In this document: in pieces, positions 39,715-51,961 of the stretch
Layout: every line of letters starts with the position of its first letter
Numbering within the stretch: position 1 is the stretch's first letter
NCBI GenBank assembly: GCA_027257055.1
Contig: JAPVLO010000875.1
Span: 248,001 to 312,000, forward strand
Direction of reading: 5' to 3'
DNA from: Cephalopachus bancanus
Lineage: Eukaryota; Chordata; Mammalia; Primates; Tarsiidae
DNA length: 64,000 bases
Translations under genes and position numbers: made by a program
Notes under the pieces: generated by a model
Told to the model about the DNA's origin: nothing
Seen by the model: only the letters and a program-made list of their open reading frames with translations
Database searches by the model: none

Positions 39715-39880
39715 GACTCCACCACTCACTTGCTGTGACCCTGAATAAATTACTTAACCTCTCTGCACCTCGATTTCCCTTATTCGTAAATTGCCTCTAG
39801 TATTTAATTGTCATGAAGATCTGTTGAGTTAGTTCAAATAAATGCTGTAAAATAATAAAGTCATTTATAACTATCAATAT
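39715..39880 (+). mobile_element. MIR element fragment
   Basis: 'actcacttgctgtgaccctg', 'taacctctctgcacctcg', 'atttcccttattcgtaaat' and 'caaataaatgctg' match the core and 3' half of MIR in order. Confidence 0.85.
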
Positions 39881-41338
39881 TATTTGAAAATATTTAATAG
39901 TCCTTTTTCCTAATGCTTAAAAACCACCTCCCATCCCCTACACCATGACTTGAATCTAACTTTCAAACCAAATATTATATGTGTTTTGATTGTGGTTTTG
40001 AAGTTTAGAAACAGGTGATTACTCTTAAAGCCTAAGATGGCTGCAAGCCTGTGGCAGAAAGGAAGGTGGTGAGTACTGCTGGCAAGTCAACAAATTTAAT
40101 GCAACAGTACAAGTAAGTCTCTCTGTTACTGTAATCAGGGCTGCTGTCAGTTGTCATGGCTGACGGCCAACTTGTGGAGTCAATGTTTGTATTTTATCAT
40201 CTTAAGGAAAACTCATTCGGCAAGCTATAGAACATAACTGCTGGCCTGTGACTTGTTTATTTTTTAAATAAACATGTAGTCCAGGGAAGGAATCACCATT
40301 CTATGTCTATTATTTACTTTTGAGTGAAAGAGAAATAATCTTTCAGTTGCAGTGTATTTGAAAAGAGAATATCGGGGAGGAATAAAAACAGCTGTATCTA
40401 GCTTTTGTAATATTTATGACTTTCCTTCTCTGGGAAAGGACCAAGTTCTGTATTTTTGTGAGTTTTGAATTGTGAACACAAAAAGGAGGAGAATCTTTGG
40501 TACTGAATTTTAAGGAAATATTGTGATTAAATAAAACAAAATACATAAATGACCTTTAAGCATTCTACATTTGATCTTCAATATCATCAGCTAGCTATAG
40601 AATTATGTTTCCTGATTATAAATAAGGTACTAAACAGCTAAAATTATTGTATATCTCTGGAAATGTGAAAACCATAAAATTATTGTATTGGTTTTAATTC
40701 AAGTATAAGGGGATGCTTAATATTTATGCTGCTAATTGGAGTGTACTTTGCAGGATGTTAATTAATGCTGTATTTCAACTCTTAACCAGGATAAAAATGA
40801 GCATTTAAACTGAAGACTTGCTAAATTAAAAGTGAATATATAAGCACAGATGTAAATTGATTTCTCTCGAAAAGAAAACAAAAATTACTTGTCTAGGATT
40901 CCCTTCTTAAATAGCAAACTTGAGAACAAAGGTTTAGTCTTTTTGACTTGGTAGTCAAACTTTAAGATGTGATAAGTTATTCTCAGAATCTCGATAAATC
41001 TTTGTGACAGTTTCATGGTACTATATTGCAGTAGTTGAATCTGGTCCATTACTCAAATGAAGACTCCCAAATGAATTTAATGTTCTTTCTTTTTACCCGT
41101 CATGCTTCTTTCATTGATTCTGGCTGACAATTCTGGCCAGAGGATTTCAAGTAGAAAATGTGCCAAAAATACTGCATCATGTTGGCATGCAAGAAAGGAC
41201 ATGAGGAAATCAGAAACAGCCTGCACCTTTAGCCAGTAAATGTTGGAGGTACGAAGAACACAAACTCATGAAACGATAACCCAACAGTCCTCAATGGGTT
41301 AAATCAAAGTTTGTATGAAATACCAAACTGAAACTTTT
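39881..41338. other. Intergenic sequence, nothing recognised
   Basis: Moderately complex, repeat-poor sequence, with no open reading frame or RNA gene that I can support. Confidence 0.5.
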
Positions 41339-41396
41339 GACCTTTATCAAATTGGCATTAATTAATTAATTAATTAATGCCAATTTGATAAAGGTC
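41339..41396. repeat. Perfect 58-bp palindrome
   Basis: The left arm 'gacctttatcaaattggc' is followed by att/aatt repeats and then the exact reverse complement of the arm. Every base from 41,339 to 41,396 pairs around the centre at 41,367/41,368; pairing stops just outside (T opposite T). Confidence 0.95.
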
Positions 41397-42330
41397 TAGA
41401 CGTTTCAAACATATGTTGAGTGCCAAATATGTGCCAGATATAAGTAGTTCATCATCTTGTACAACATGTACTTTGAAAAAGAAAGCTAACAGATTTGCGT
41501 AACTCACCTGTTCTCTCTTGCTGGCTTACCTTATAACCAAAGCTATATATTGTGGAATAACTAATCAGGATAGAGGCAATGGAATGCAGTAAAAGTTGAA
41601 AGTAAAATATTTACAGAACATTTTAGATTCACCAATGCTGCATTAATGCTGTGATCTTCCAATTTCTCAGCAATCTTATGTGTAACTATTATCTTCTTTA
41701 TATAGTTATAAATATATTTTTTCTGGATGCTTTTCGTTAGCTAGTAAAATGATTTTGTTTTGCTTTCCTATGCTTGCTGACTTGATTTCCTTATCTGTCC
41801 TTTATATTTCAATATTAGTTCTGTCCCAACAATTTCTATATTATTATAATTATTATGACTGATGTCAATGAAAATTCCTGGTTGGGTGAGTATGGTTTTA
41901 ACATTTCAGCCCTGATCTTACATTTCCTTTCACTAACATTAGACAGACAAAGTTTCAGAATCACAGAAAATAGACATCTTGGAGTTATAAATATGGTGAC
42001 TTAGGAACCATCAAATGTGTATTATTAATGAAAGTGGCAGAAATAACTAATGCTTTAGTTTGCTTACTGAGAGTTAATGATGTCTTAAATAAAGCTAAAA
42101 TATAAATGGAAAATCAGGAAATTGTGAAAAAAAAGTAGCTTGTTTTTAAGATTTGCTAAGAGAACTGGAAACATGAATCTATCAGGAAAAAAATTCAGAT
42201 ACATATATTTGGGAATGAAGAATAAGGAATAGCTAAAAGAGAGACAGCTGAGGCCAATGTATATAATGAAAAGAAGAATAAAGCATGGGACTTCAGGAGG
42301 ATACCTCAGTGAAGATGGGAAAAGGAAATA
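41397..42330. other. AT-rich intergenic sequence, nothing recognised
   Basis: I see no supportable feature here. Confidence 0.5.
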
Positions 42331-42565
42331 CAGTAAGTCCTCTACATACGAAGCTTCAATTTGTGAACCTTCAAAGACAGTAATAATGTGCGTTTGCATG
42401 TCCAGTCACCTAAGTTAGTTTACATTTCTGGTGTACATTGTCATGTGCATGCATCCTTTACAAGTGGCTGTGCTTTTGTATATTTATAGTACTGTACAGA
42501 GCACATAATACTGCATCTTTATTTCAAGCCCCTGATGTCCAGAAGCAAGTGTAAAATGGTAAATT
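42331..42565 (+). mobile_element. Possible pogo/Tigger-like DNA transposon 5' part
   Basis: It starts 'cagtaagtcctctacatacg' just after 'ata', similar to the terminus of Tigger-group elements inserted at TA. 'gtactgtacagagc' and 'gatgtccagaagcaag' resemble the lead-in to a decayed transposase. I could not find the other terminus. Confidence 0.4.
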
Positions 42566-43794
42566 AAAGATATCGTTTCTGTCTCTTAGGATGAACTGTC
42601 ATGATTCAAAGATATTTTTAGTATCAAGAGCAGTTTTCCTTTCTTACATTTTATTAATTGTTTCAACTAACAATATTTAATTTTTTTTCCAATTGAGCCA
42701 TCAATTTTTTAGAAAGTTTCTCCTTCAGTTCGCATTGGCTTATATTTTATGCTATTTTCCCTTCATGTTTTTATTAAATTTTAAGTATATATCAAATAAT
42801 ATTTACTAAAATTAAATATTTAATGTAAATTAGATATTATATTTAGTTAACTATGTATATTGTTATGCTTTTCATTAAAATATGATATAGCTTATAAATT
42901 ATTACATTGGATATAATTTATAATTAAAACTGTCTATTGCTAATTACAAATTTATAATAATAAAACGAATGTTAAACATAAACATTTAATAAAAATTTAA
43001 TATCTATAAATTTGTTAACATGTATTGCTGTTAAATATACATTGTTATTCAATATATATTGAATGCAATTTCCAAGTTTTCAAGATTAGTGATAATGTGA
43101 TATCCATGCATCCATTAACTATTTACAAAGGCAAATTATTACAATTAAATTTGTAATCCTCTGTGAAGACTTCTCTGCTACCGTTCCCTTCCTTTTGGCT
43201 TCACAGGCAGCAAATAATGTGAATTTAATATTTAACATATTTTTTAGAGGATTGACATACATATTTGAATCCCCAAAATATATTGTTTAATTTTGTATGT
43301 TTGGAGTATTTAAATAAATGGTATCATTATTCTCTATGAATCCATAGCATGTATTTATTATGTAATTTAATTATAATTATTTATGTTATTATAATCATTA
43401 CATTTACCTAATTTTTCTTTGACAGCAATAAGCCAAAGAATTACAAATAATATTTAAATATAATTGTGGTCATTGTATACAAAATTTGATATATTTGCTT
43501 TAAAATTTATTACATTTTAAAAATACAAAAATAAAATAACTTTTACATATTTTTTCAAAAAGATATTTTTATTGCAGAAGTCAAAATTTTCTTTCAAATT
43601 TTAAAGGCATAACACAATAATGGATATCAAAGTATTGAAATTAAAATTACTTTAACAATGCTGAATTCTTCAACTTTTCTCAAAATTTAAATTATGTGAA
43701 ATACTTTATACAAATGCAACTATTCATAAGTATAGGATTTAATGTCCATATGCTTGCCAAAATAAAGAATTGGGGACATAATTCACACATGTTG
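42566..43794. other. Very AT-rich intergenic sequence, nothing recognised
   Basis: It is dominated by aat/tta wording with very few G or C. No gene or repeat family is evident. Confidence 0.55.
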
Positions 43795-44037
43795 CATCTA
43801 GACTATTGGTTCTAAACATGGAAGGTGGCAGTTGTGCTCCCCAGGGACTATTTGGCAATATATGGAGATACTAATTTTCGTTACAATTTGAGGACGATGG
43901 TAGATGCTACTGTACCTAATGAGGACAAACCAGTGATGCTGCTAAACATTCTACAATGCACAGGATAGCCCACCCCAGAAAATTATTTTTTGCTCAAAAA
44001 AGTCAATAATGCCAAAATTAAGAAATCCTAATCTTGA
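43795..44037 (+). mobile_element. MER5A-like hAT transposon fossil
   Basis: 'tattggttctaaacatgg', 'cccagggactatttggcaat', 'gatgctgctaaacattctac', 'aatgcacaggatagccca' and 'aagaaatcctaatcttg' follow the short MER5 group in order. Confidence 0.85.
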
Positions 44038-44289
44038 CCAACATATATGTATGGTACTTAGTTGTCATCCTGGCATATTTTTCCATCATTTTTAATAATC
44101 CCTCTTCCTGATTTTTGTTTTGGATATCCATTTTACTCTATTCCCAAGTTTTCTTTTTTTATTACTCATTTTTTTTAATGCAGCAAATCCTCCAGTGGGA
44201 TGCTAAGAAAGAAGGAATGTTTTATAAAAACTCTTCCAACTCAGTGTCCAAGACACTGTTTCCCATCTGGTTTGTGTAGCTAACACCTG

Positions 44290-44570
44290 CTAATCCTTTA
44301 CATCTCGGTTTAAGTGCATATTTTGTCTCTATAGATTAAGTAAGTTTACCCTTGCTATGTGCTTTTATAGTATTCAGTACCTTTTATGGGTATCATTGCA
44401 TTATATATTTATATATTTAATTGTTTTTTTCAATATTTGTGTTCCTCACTAGACTATAAACTTCATAATAGCAGGAATCATTCCAGCTTCATTATCTGCA
44501 ATGTCTATCACAGGGGCTAGTACATAATTCTCAGTAGATAGTGGTTGACTGAATTAATGAGTAATGTATT
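44290..44570 (+). mobile_element. L2 3'-end fragment
   Basis: 'cctcactagactataaactt', 'cataatagcaggaatcatt', 'aggggctagtacataat' and 'gactgaattaatgag' match the typical end of L2 LINEs in order. Confidence 0.75.
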
Positions 44571-44839
44571 TGGTGCCATGATATTGGTACTTGAAACTTT
44601 CCAAAGAAAAAGTCACAAGTTTTAAATATCTAGTGTTTTAATAGTACTTCATATTTACTTCAAATGTGTTATGATACTCTCATAAAACTGTGTGTATATC
44701 TTATGATATTCTTTAGATGTTTGCCATTGTTAACACAGTTTATGAATATTTTATATAATAACACAATTCCCCAATCTGACATTAGACTTAAACAGGACAT
44801 TCACATATAAACATAAATTGATGCATGTGTTTGACACAT

Positions 44840-45190
44840 GCTTACACGCTTCTGTCTGGGTTCCTTTGAAGTGGACACCGAGACAGAGTTTGAGGGGCAA
44901 GATATTTATTAGAAACCATTGCCTGTGAAAGGAAGGGATAGAAGGCATGACTGGGCAGAGAGAGAAACTGATTTGCAATGCAAGTCGGGTAAAACCTCAG
45001 CTAAACCAGCTAGGGCCATCAGGGTGTCTTACTGTGGCTGAAATGAGAGGACCTTTACATCCTTCCACAACTCAGTCCTGGGCACAGGCTACTCTGTGAA
45101 GACAAGGATTTTTTGACAAGGCAGCTCCCAGAACCTGAGGCAGACCCTGAAGGAGCTGCCAGGTGGAGGCGACCTGCCAACCACATTCTC
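44840..45190. repeat. GC-richer block, probably an ancient interspersed repeat
   Basis: It stands out from the AT-rich surroundings, with wording such as 'gcagctcccagaacctgagg', 'cagaccctgaaggagctgcc' and 'gatatttattagaaacc'. It looks like an old LTR or LINE piece, but I cannot assign the family. Confidence 0.4.
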
Positions 45191-45229
45191 CATATGTAGG
45201 GATCAAGTCCTTCCTATAAGTACTATGTA

Positions 45230-45405
45230 AGTTCAGTATTCTGAGTACTTTGGAAGGTTTTTACCCATTTTGATTCTAGTGTGACTTATTTTGTTCGCAA
45301 ATTAATTATATCCAACAAGAACTACTAGTAAGTAGCAGAGCTGGGATTCCAAACCAGTTTGGCTTCAAAGTTCACAATCTTCACCACTCTGCTCTCCTGT
45401 CTCCC
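45230..45405 (-). mobile_element. MIR element fragment
   Basis: 'aagtagcagagctgggattc', 'caaaccagtttggcttcaaa' and 'cttcaccactctgctctcc' give the reverse orientation of the MIR core and 5' part, in order. Confidence 0.8.
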
Positions 45406-45470
45406 TACTGTGTTCAGTAGAAAACTTCATACACAGTATTAACAAATTGGCTACCTGGCTTTATACTAAG

Positions 45471-45473
<3 letters not shown>

Positions 45474-45518
<45 letters not shown>
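45474..45518. repeat. (CA)n microsatellite
   Basis: A pure CA run ends in cgcg and is followed by ta-rich wording. Confidence 0.97.
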
Positions 45519-45519
<1 letters not shown>

Positions 45520-48039
45520 GTATATACAAATATATATGTATGCATATACAAATATATACACATTTATATATATATGAGTGAGAGAGTGGAAGCAAGAGAG
45601 AGAGATAAAACATTCAGGTTGAGTTTGTATTATATGGTAAACTCGAAAATAATGTTAACCCTTAAAAAGATATTAAGAAAACTCTCAATCAAGGAAGATT
45701 AAAGTATCATTTTTATGTTGACCCAAATTCATTTTCTTTGAATGTCCATGCAATCAAATTATTCTCTTACTCAAGTGGTTTCCTCTAGTCCAATTCAGTC
45801 TGTTCTAATCTGGTTACTTTCTGTCTTTTAAGCCAATCTCTTAAAGTAAACATTTCCTCCACTTATAAATCCTCAATTCCTCAGAATTTATTGGCGTACC
45901 AAGGGAGTGCTTCACATGTTCTCATTAAAATATTTGGTGTTCTACCATATAGAATCCATGATGTATTTTTGTTCTTCCTGCTTTGTCCTTCCTTTCTCTG
46001 CTGTGTATCAGTGTATCCATGAGGCATGGCTACGTCTGAGAGGCTGTTCAACCTCCAAGAGTACGCTGTTGTATTTCCAGCTTCAGATTAAGAAGTGGGA
46101 TAGTTCATAATACCAGAGAATACTTAGAATTGCTCTTCATCCTTGGCTACTATAAAGTTGTTACCGCATCAAGCTACTTGTTTATCCTCTTTTAGGCTGA
46201 GATCTCTTTTAGAGCTTCAGATCCTTATCCACATAATTGTCTGTTGATCCATGCATACCAGTTGACCAAATGTATACTAACATTAGTGAGTATAGTCAGT
46301 TTCAAGCTATATGTCTTAGGTTACCCTTTCTGGAAATTGATTCTGATATGAAATTTTCCTGGAAACTGCCCTCAAAATCAACATCTGTGCTGAAGTGAGT
46401 GTAGCCCCAAGGGGCAGAGGGAGATGTTTCACTACTCCTCATCACCCTTGGGGAGCTCAGAAGCTGGGATGGCTATTCAGTATTGTCCTAAAAGATGCAA
46501 GTGTGTTGAGTCTTTTGGTCTTGGATAGATCAGTCATTGGATGCTCTGGTTATAACTTTAGGTGAGGCATTTCCTTTGGCTGAGGACAATTCCTGGAGAA
46601 ACTCTCTGCTGTAAGCTGCCATCAGGTAATACTCCCAACAGAAAGAGGAATGATTGCCTAAGTTCTGAAGGTAGCATCTGAGTAAGAACTCATACCATCT
46701 AAGGTACCACCAAGATTATTTGTGACACTAATCAAAATTTGGTTATTAAAGTTAGGAGACTGTCTTAAAATATTTCCTTTTGTATTTATTTGTTTCTAAA
46801 TATTTTTTTCTCTTTGCTACTGTAATACACGCACATGCATGCACACACACACATACAATGCTTTTACTGTTAAGACACTAATACATTTGACCCTGTTACT
46901 CTACCTGACTTGAGTACAGTTTTTTTTTTTTTTTTTTTCATTTGCGAAGTGTTACAAAACACCCTGGCTTCAGGCAAATAAAAACTACTATCTTTTGTGA
47001 TTAGTGTTGTCTGGAAAATTCTCTGTGTAACTCACATGTCTTTTCCTGTATGCTTGGTTCCTTTCTTTCAACATAGCTGTTTCCCTGGAACAAGATGCCT
47101 AATATCCAAATGCTGCCTCACTGAAGTCACTAAATGTGAGTAACACAACTGCCAACAGAAAGCATTCTAAATATAAATATAAAGCAATAAATACAAAGCA
47201 CAGACATACTATAGATGTTATAGAGACACTGCAAGTTTCTCTAGCATACGTATAGTGTTAGACAAAATCTATTATGTATAACTTGTTAGTAAGTGAGCCT
47301 TGGTCTCCCCCTGTAAATGCCTTAGGAATGTGTAAGTGAAAATTTAATTTGCTTACAAAGATGTCTCCAGTGTATCTTTGTAGAAGGCATTTTTTTTTTT
47401 TTTGGCACTCTCTCACTTTCCTATGTTTACCATCCTCCCAAGACCTCTACTGGCATGCCAAAACCAATATGAACAATCATTTGCTCCTCATTGTCCTATT
47501 TATTTTGGTTTTTTGTTTGTTTCTCTTTCCATCCCTCAGAACAGTAGATCTCAGACAAATGTTAGTACAATGATGAATTTAAACACATAGACTTTAACGT
47601 GGGAAGAGTTCATTTAAACCTTATAAATATTTGCATATGGACATATGAAACACTTTGGTGAATTTTTGGGTTGTGAGGAAAAATATAAGGCCTTACCAAA
47701 GTTCCTTAATAAAAGACTCACTTTCAGTAAATTATAATTTCCATAACAATTAGCCTGTTAATTTTTGATAAAGAGCAGGCCATTGAGTGATGTAGGCTAG
47801 TGGGCACACAGAAACATTGATTCTGGAGATTCATTGAAAGGGAAATAATTTAATAATAATTTATCCCCGTGAAGTATCACAAAAGGATACTAGCACACTA
47901 AGGATTAAGTGTTGATGGAACTTATCATTTGCTTGAGTATATAAAATTTGAGTTTTAAATGGTAAATCACTTATAAATTATAATAGCATATATTTTTTGT
48001 GGTCTGAGGCAACTAGCTGCTTAGCAAGTTTATAAATAA
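45519..48039. other. AT-rich intergenic sequence with homopolymer runs
   Basis: I see no supportable gene. Poly-T runs lie at about 46,920-46,940 and 47,391-47,403, and a short (CA)n patch at about 46,830-46,855. The stretch 46,350-46,650 is richer in GC but unrecognised. Confidence 0.5.
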
Positions 48040-50094
48040 CTTACCCCCACTTTAATATCTTTTCATGATAAAACTCTCAACAAACTGGCTACAGTAAAAA
48101 CACATCTCAAAACAACAAAGGCTATATATGACAAATTCGAAGCTAGTATCATTCAGAACAGGGAAAAACTAAAGACCTGCTTTCTAAGATCTGGAAGAAA
48201 ACATGGTTGCCCACTTTCACCACTTTTACTACTTTTATTCAACATTTTACTGGAAGTCCTAGTCAGAGCAATTCAGCAAAAGAAAGAAATAAAGGATGTC
48301 CGGATTGAGAAAGGGAAAGGATAAATTTTTCTTGTTTGCAGATGGTATGGTTTTCTATTTAGAAAAACCTAAAAATTTCATAACAAAACTATTGGAACTG
48401 ATAAATGAATTTTAAAAGTTGCAGAATACAAAATCAACATTAAAAAATCAGTAGCATTACTCTACGCCAACAGCAAACAAGATGAAAAAGAATTCAAGAT
48501 ATCAATCACCTTTACAATAGCAACAAAAATAATATTTAGGAATAAATGCAACCAAAGAACTGAAAGAAGATGAAAACTATAAACATTGATGAATGAAACT
48601 GAAGAAGACAAAACAAAATACTGTAGAAAGCTATCGTCTGCACATGTATTTAAGAATTAGTATTATTAAAATGTCCATACAACCCAAAGAGATCTATAAA
48701 ATTCATGTAATCTTTATCAAAATACCAATGGTATTTTTCACAGAAATATTTTTTAAAAATTCTAAAATGCATATGGAACCACAAAAGACTCACAATAGCC
48801 AAAGTCAAAGTGAGCAAAAATAACAAAGCTGGAGTCATCAGATTATACTGCAAAGCTATAATAATCAAGCAGCATGGTACTGGCATAAAAACAGACACAT
48901 AGACCAGTGGGAAAGAACAGATAACCCAGTAATAAATACACATATTTACAGTCAACTTATTTTTTTTACAAAGTCACCAGAATCCTACACTGGGGAGAGG
49001 ACAGTCTCTTCAATTAATGCTGCTGGGAAAACTGTATATCCATACTTAGAAGAATGAAATTATAGCCATATATCTCACCACACATATAAATTAAATGAAA
49101 ATATATTACAAACTTAAATGTAAGACCTGAAATTATGAAGCTACTAGGAAAACACTTTGGGGAATACACTTCAGGACATTGGTCTGGGCAAAGATTTGTG
49201 GAGTAAGAACTCAAAAGAACAGACAACCAAAGCAAAAAATGCACAAACGAGATGACATTAACCTCGAAAGCGTCTGCACAGCAAAGGAAGTAATCAACAA
49301 AGTGAAATGACTACATATAGAATGGAAGAAAAAAATTACAAATTACACTTCTGAAAAGAGATTAATAACTAGAATATATAAGGAACTAAAAATGAAAAAA
49401 AATCTGATTTTAAAATGGGCAAAAGATATTAATAGACATTTCTCAAAAGAAGACATACAAATAGCCATCAGGTATATAAGAAAATAATCAGCATTAGTTC
49501 TCAGGAAAATTCAAATCAAAACAAGCACTTTGGGCAGCAGAAGCGAGAGGATTGCCTGAGTCTAGGGACTGGAGATGAGCCTGGGTAATTGGCCAAGACC
49601 TCGTCTCTACAATAAATCAAAAACTTAGCCAGGCATAGTAGCATATGCCTGTAGTTCCAGATATCTGGAAGGTTGATGCAGAAAGATCCCCTGAGTTCAG
49701 CAGGCCAAGGCTGCTGTGACTGTGAGCATGCCACTGCATTCCAGTCAGGATAACAGAGTGAGACTCAGACTCACAAACAACAATAAAACAACAACAACAA
49801 AACACATAAGGTATCGTTTCACCCTAGTTAAAATGTTTTTATCAAAAAGACCAAAAATAATTGATGCTGGTGCAGATGAGGAAAAAGAGGGATACTTGTA
49901 CACTCTTGGAAGGAAGGCAAATTAGTACAACCACTATGAAGAACAGTATGGAAGTTCCTCAACAAACTAAAAATAGAACTGCCATATGGTTCAGCAAACC
50001 CACAACCAGACATATATCTAAAAGAAATAAAATCAGTATCTTGAAGAGAAATCTGCACATTCAGGCTTATTGCAGCACTATTCACAGTAGCGCA
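48040..50094 (+). mobile_element. Old L1 fragment, ORF2 region (5' part of a split element)
   Basis: The ORF2 reverse-transcriptase and downstream region reads in order: 'gataaaactctcaacaaact', 'agaacagggaaaaactaaag', the catalytic box reading FADGM (second D lost), 'atggaaccacaaaagactc', 'gcttattgcagcactattc'. Many frameshifts. It is interrupted by an Alu (49,523-49,800) and broken at about 50,094 by a younger L1. It resumes at 53,405 with 'gaatcaacctaaatgtcc', the exact next L1 landmark, so 48,040-53,990 was once a single element. Confidence 0.9.
49523..49800 (+). mobile_element. Alu, 5'-truncated, in the old L1
   Basis: It starts in the left arm (gcactttgggcagcagaagc) and includes 'tctctacaataaatcaaaaa' (a variant shared with the Alus at 55,829 and 63,508). 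The right arm ends in a caacaacaaaaca tail. L1 sequence resumes directly afterwards (ggtatcgtttcaccctag). Confidence 0.88.
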
Positions 50095-51362
50095 AGTCCT
50101 TTAACAGTGCAAGGAAGTTTTGGAAAGATTCTCTTGGATTTTTTGAGTTATAGGATCATATCATCAGCCAAGAGGGATAACTTGACATCTTCTTTTCCTA
50201 TTTGGATACCCCTGATTTCCTTCTCTTGTCTGATTGCTCTAGCTAGGACACAATGTTTAACAGGGAGGGTGAGAGTGGGCAGCATTGTCTTGTTCCAGTT
50301 TTCAGGGGAAATGCTTCCAGTTTCTGTCTGTTTAGCAATATGTTGGCTGTGGTTTTATCATAGATGACTCTTACTATTTTGAGGTATGTTCCCTCTATGC
50401 TTATGTGTTCAAGAGTTTTTATCAGGAAGTGATGTTGGATTTTATCAAAAGTGTTTTCTGCATCTAATGACATAATCATGTAGTTATTGTTTTTATATCT
50501 GTTGATGTATTTTTTTTTTTTTTTGAGTTGGAGTCTCACTTTTTTTTGTGGGTAGTTTTCTTATGAGAGAGTCAATTTCCTGGATTGTTATTGGTCTATT
50601 TAGCATCTCAATTTCCTCTTGTTTCAACCTTGGAAGGTTGTATGATGTCAGGAAGTCCTTGGTTTCATTTAGGTTATCAAGTTTGTTTCCATACAGGTAT
50701 GCATAGTAATCTCTAATAGTCTTTTGTAATTCCTTGGGATCAGTAGTGACTTTATCTTTTGCATTTCTGATTGTGTTTATTTGAGCATTTTCTCTCTTTT
50801 TCTTGGTCATTCTGGCTAGAGGTCCATCAATCTTGTTTATCTTTTCAAAAACCAGCTTTTTATTTCTTCACTTTTTTCCTGTGGTATTTTCATCTTTTAT
50901 GTCCCATATTTTAACTTTGATTTTGGTAATATGAGTTCTTCTGTTGAAGTTAGGGTTTTGGTGGTCTTGCCTTTCCCACTCCCTTAGGTGATTTGTTAGG
51001 TTGTCAGCTTGTTCGCTTTCTATTTTCTTGATGCATGCTCATAGAGATATAAACTCCTCTCTTAGTACTGATTTCATGGCATCCTAGAAGTTTTGGTAAG
51101 ATGTTTACTCATTTTCATTTGTTTCCAGGAATTGTTTAATTTTTGTTTTCATTTCTGTTACTAGGAGTTGCTCAGCATCAAGCTGTTTAGTGTCCATGTC
51201 TTTGTGGGTTTTGGGGGAATTTTGTTGGTGGTGGTATTTATTTTATTTCCACTGTGCTCTGAGAAGGTGCATGGCAGTATTTCAATTTTGTGAAATGTGT
51301 TTATGCTTAATTTATGGCCAAGGATGTGGTCGATCTTGGAGTTTGTTTCATGTCTAATGAGT
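50095..51362 (-). mobile_element. Younger L1, inverted 5' segment (ORF2)
   Basis: Read on the minus strand this is L1 ORF2 upstream of and including the catalytic region: the box at about 50,155-50,175 reads LADDM, with both aspartates kept. Its 3'-most end (about 50,095) is the sequence that should directly precede the start of the plus-strand segment at 51,363 (tctcagggtataaaataaat). Inverted 5' part plus direct 3' part with adjoining content is the signature of twin priming. Stops and frameshifts disable it. Confidence 0.88.
50511..50548 (-). mobile_element. Tiny Alu 3'-end remnant
   Basis: Poly-T followed by 'gagttggagtctcac' and another T run is exactly the last about 15 bases of the Alu type at 63,508, inserted in the inverted L1 segment. 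Either an extremely 5'-truncated insertion or one trimmed by a deletion. Confidence 0.7.
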
Positions 51363-51777
51363 ACAAGTCTCAGGGTATAAAATAAATGTGCAAAAGACAG
51401 TCATATTCTTATATACCAATAGCAAACAGAGAATGAAGGAAAAAGCATAATCACATTCACAATAGCCACACAAAGAATGAAATACCTAGGCATCTTCCTA
51501 ACCAGAGAAGTGAAATATCATTATAACAAAAACTACAAAACACTGCTCAAAAAAGTCAAAGATGACACAAACAAACGGAAAAATATTCCATGTTCATGGA
51601 TTGGAAGAATCAATATTGTTAAGATGTCTATCCTACCAAAGGCAATCCACAGATTCAATGCTATACCCATTAAATTACCAACAGTATTCTTCTCAGACCT
51701 GGAAACAACAATACAGAAATTCATATGGAAACATAAATGACCATGAATAGCCAAAGCAATCCTTAGCTGAACAACTA

Positions 51778-51961
51778 TCATAACACTATAAGAAAGGGAT
51801 TGACAGTAGTGGGGATCTGCTGGGGTGGGGTGGGGTGGGGGTGGAATTGGCAGCAGTGGGAAACTTCCAGGGGAGGGGGAGCATACCTCATCAACAAGGG
51901 TATCTGCATAATGAACATTTGTATACCTAACCCTGAATTGTACCCCACATATTAAAAAAAA
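51778..51961 (+). mobile_element. 184-bp L1 3'-end insertion nested in the younger L1
   Basis: The host L1 reads '...caatccttagc' then resumes 'aatccttagcaaaagaaac'. A perfect 10-bp duplication 'aatccttagc' lies at 51,768-51,777 and 51,962-51,971. The insert holds only a 3' UTR (agaaagggattgacagtag, G-rich tract, caacaagggtatc, aatgaacatttgtatacc) and an A tail. Confidence 0.93.
51821..51844 (+). other. G-rich tract in L1 3' UTR (predicted G-quadruplex)
   Basis: At least four runs of four or more G are separated by single T. A G-rich polypurine tract at this place is a known property of L1 3' UTRs. Confidence 0.7.

Noticed and set aside
41339..41396. The palindrome as a microRNA hairpin
   Set aside because: It lacks a proper loop (the centre is self-complementary att/aat repeats), and no transcript evidence can be seen.
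49861..50367. 168-codon plus-strand frame
   Set aside because: It crosses the junction between the old L1 and the inverted younger L1; chance reading only.
50243..50539. 98-codon minus-strand frame with reverse-transcriptase similarity
   Set aside because: It is L1 ORF2, part of the inverted fragment of a dead element, not a separate gene.
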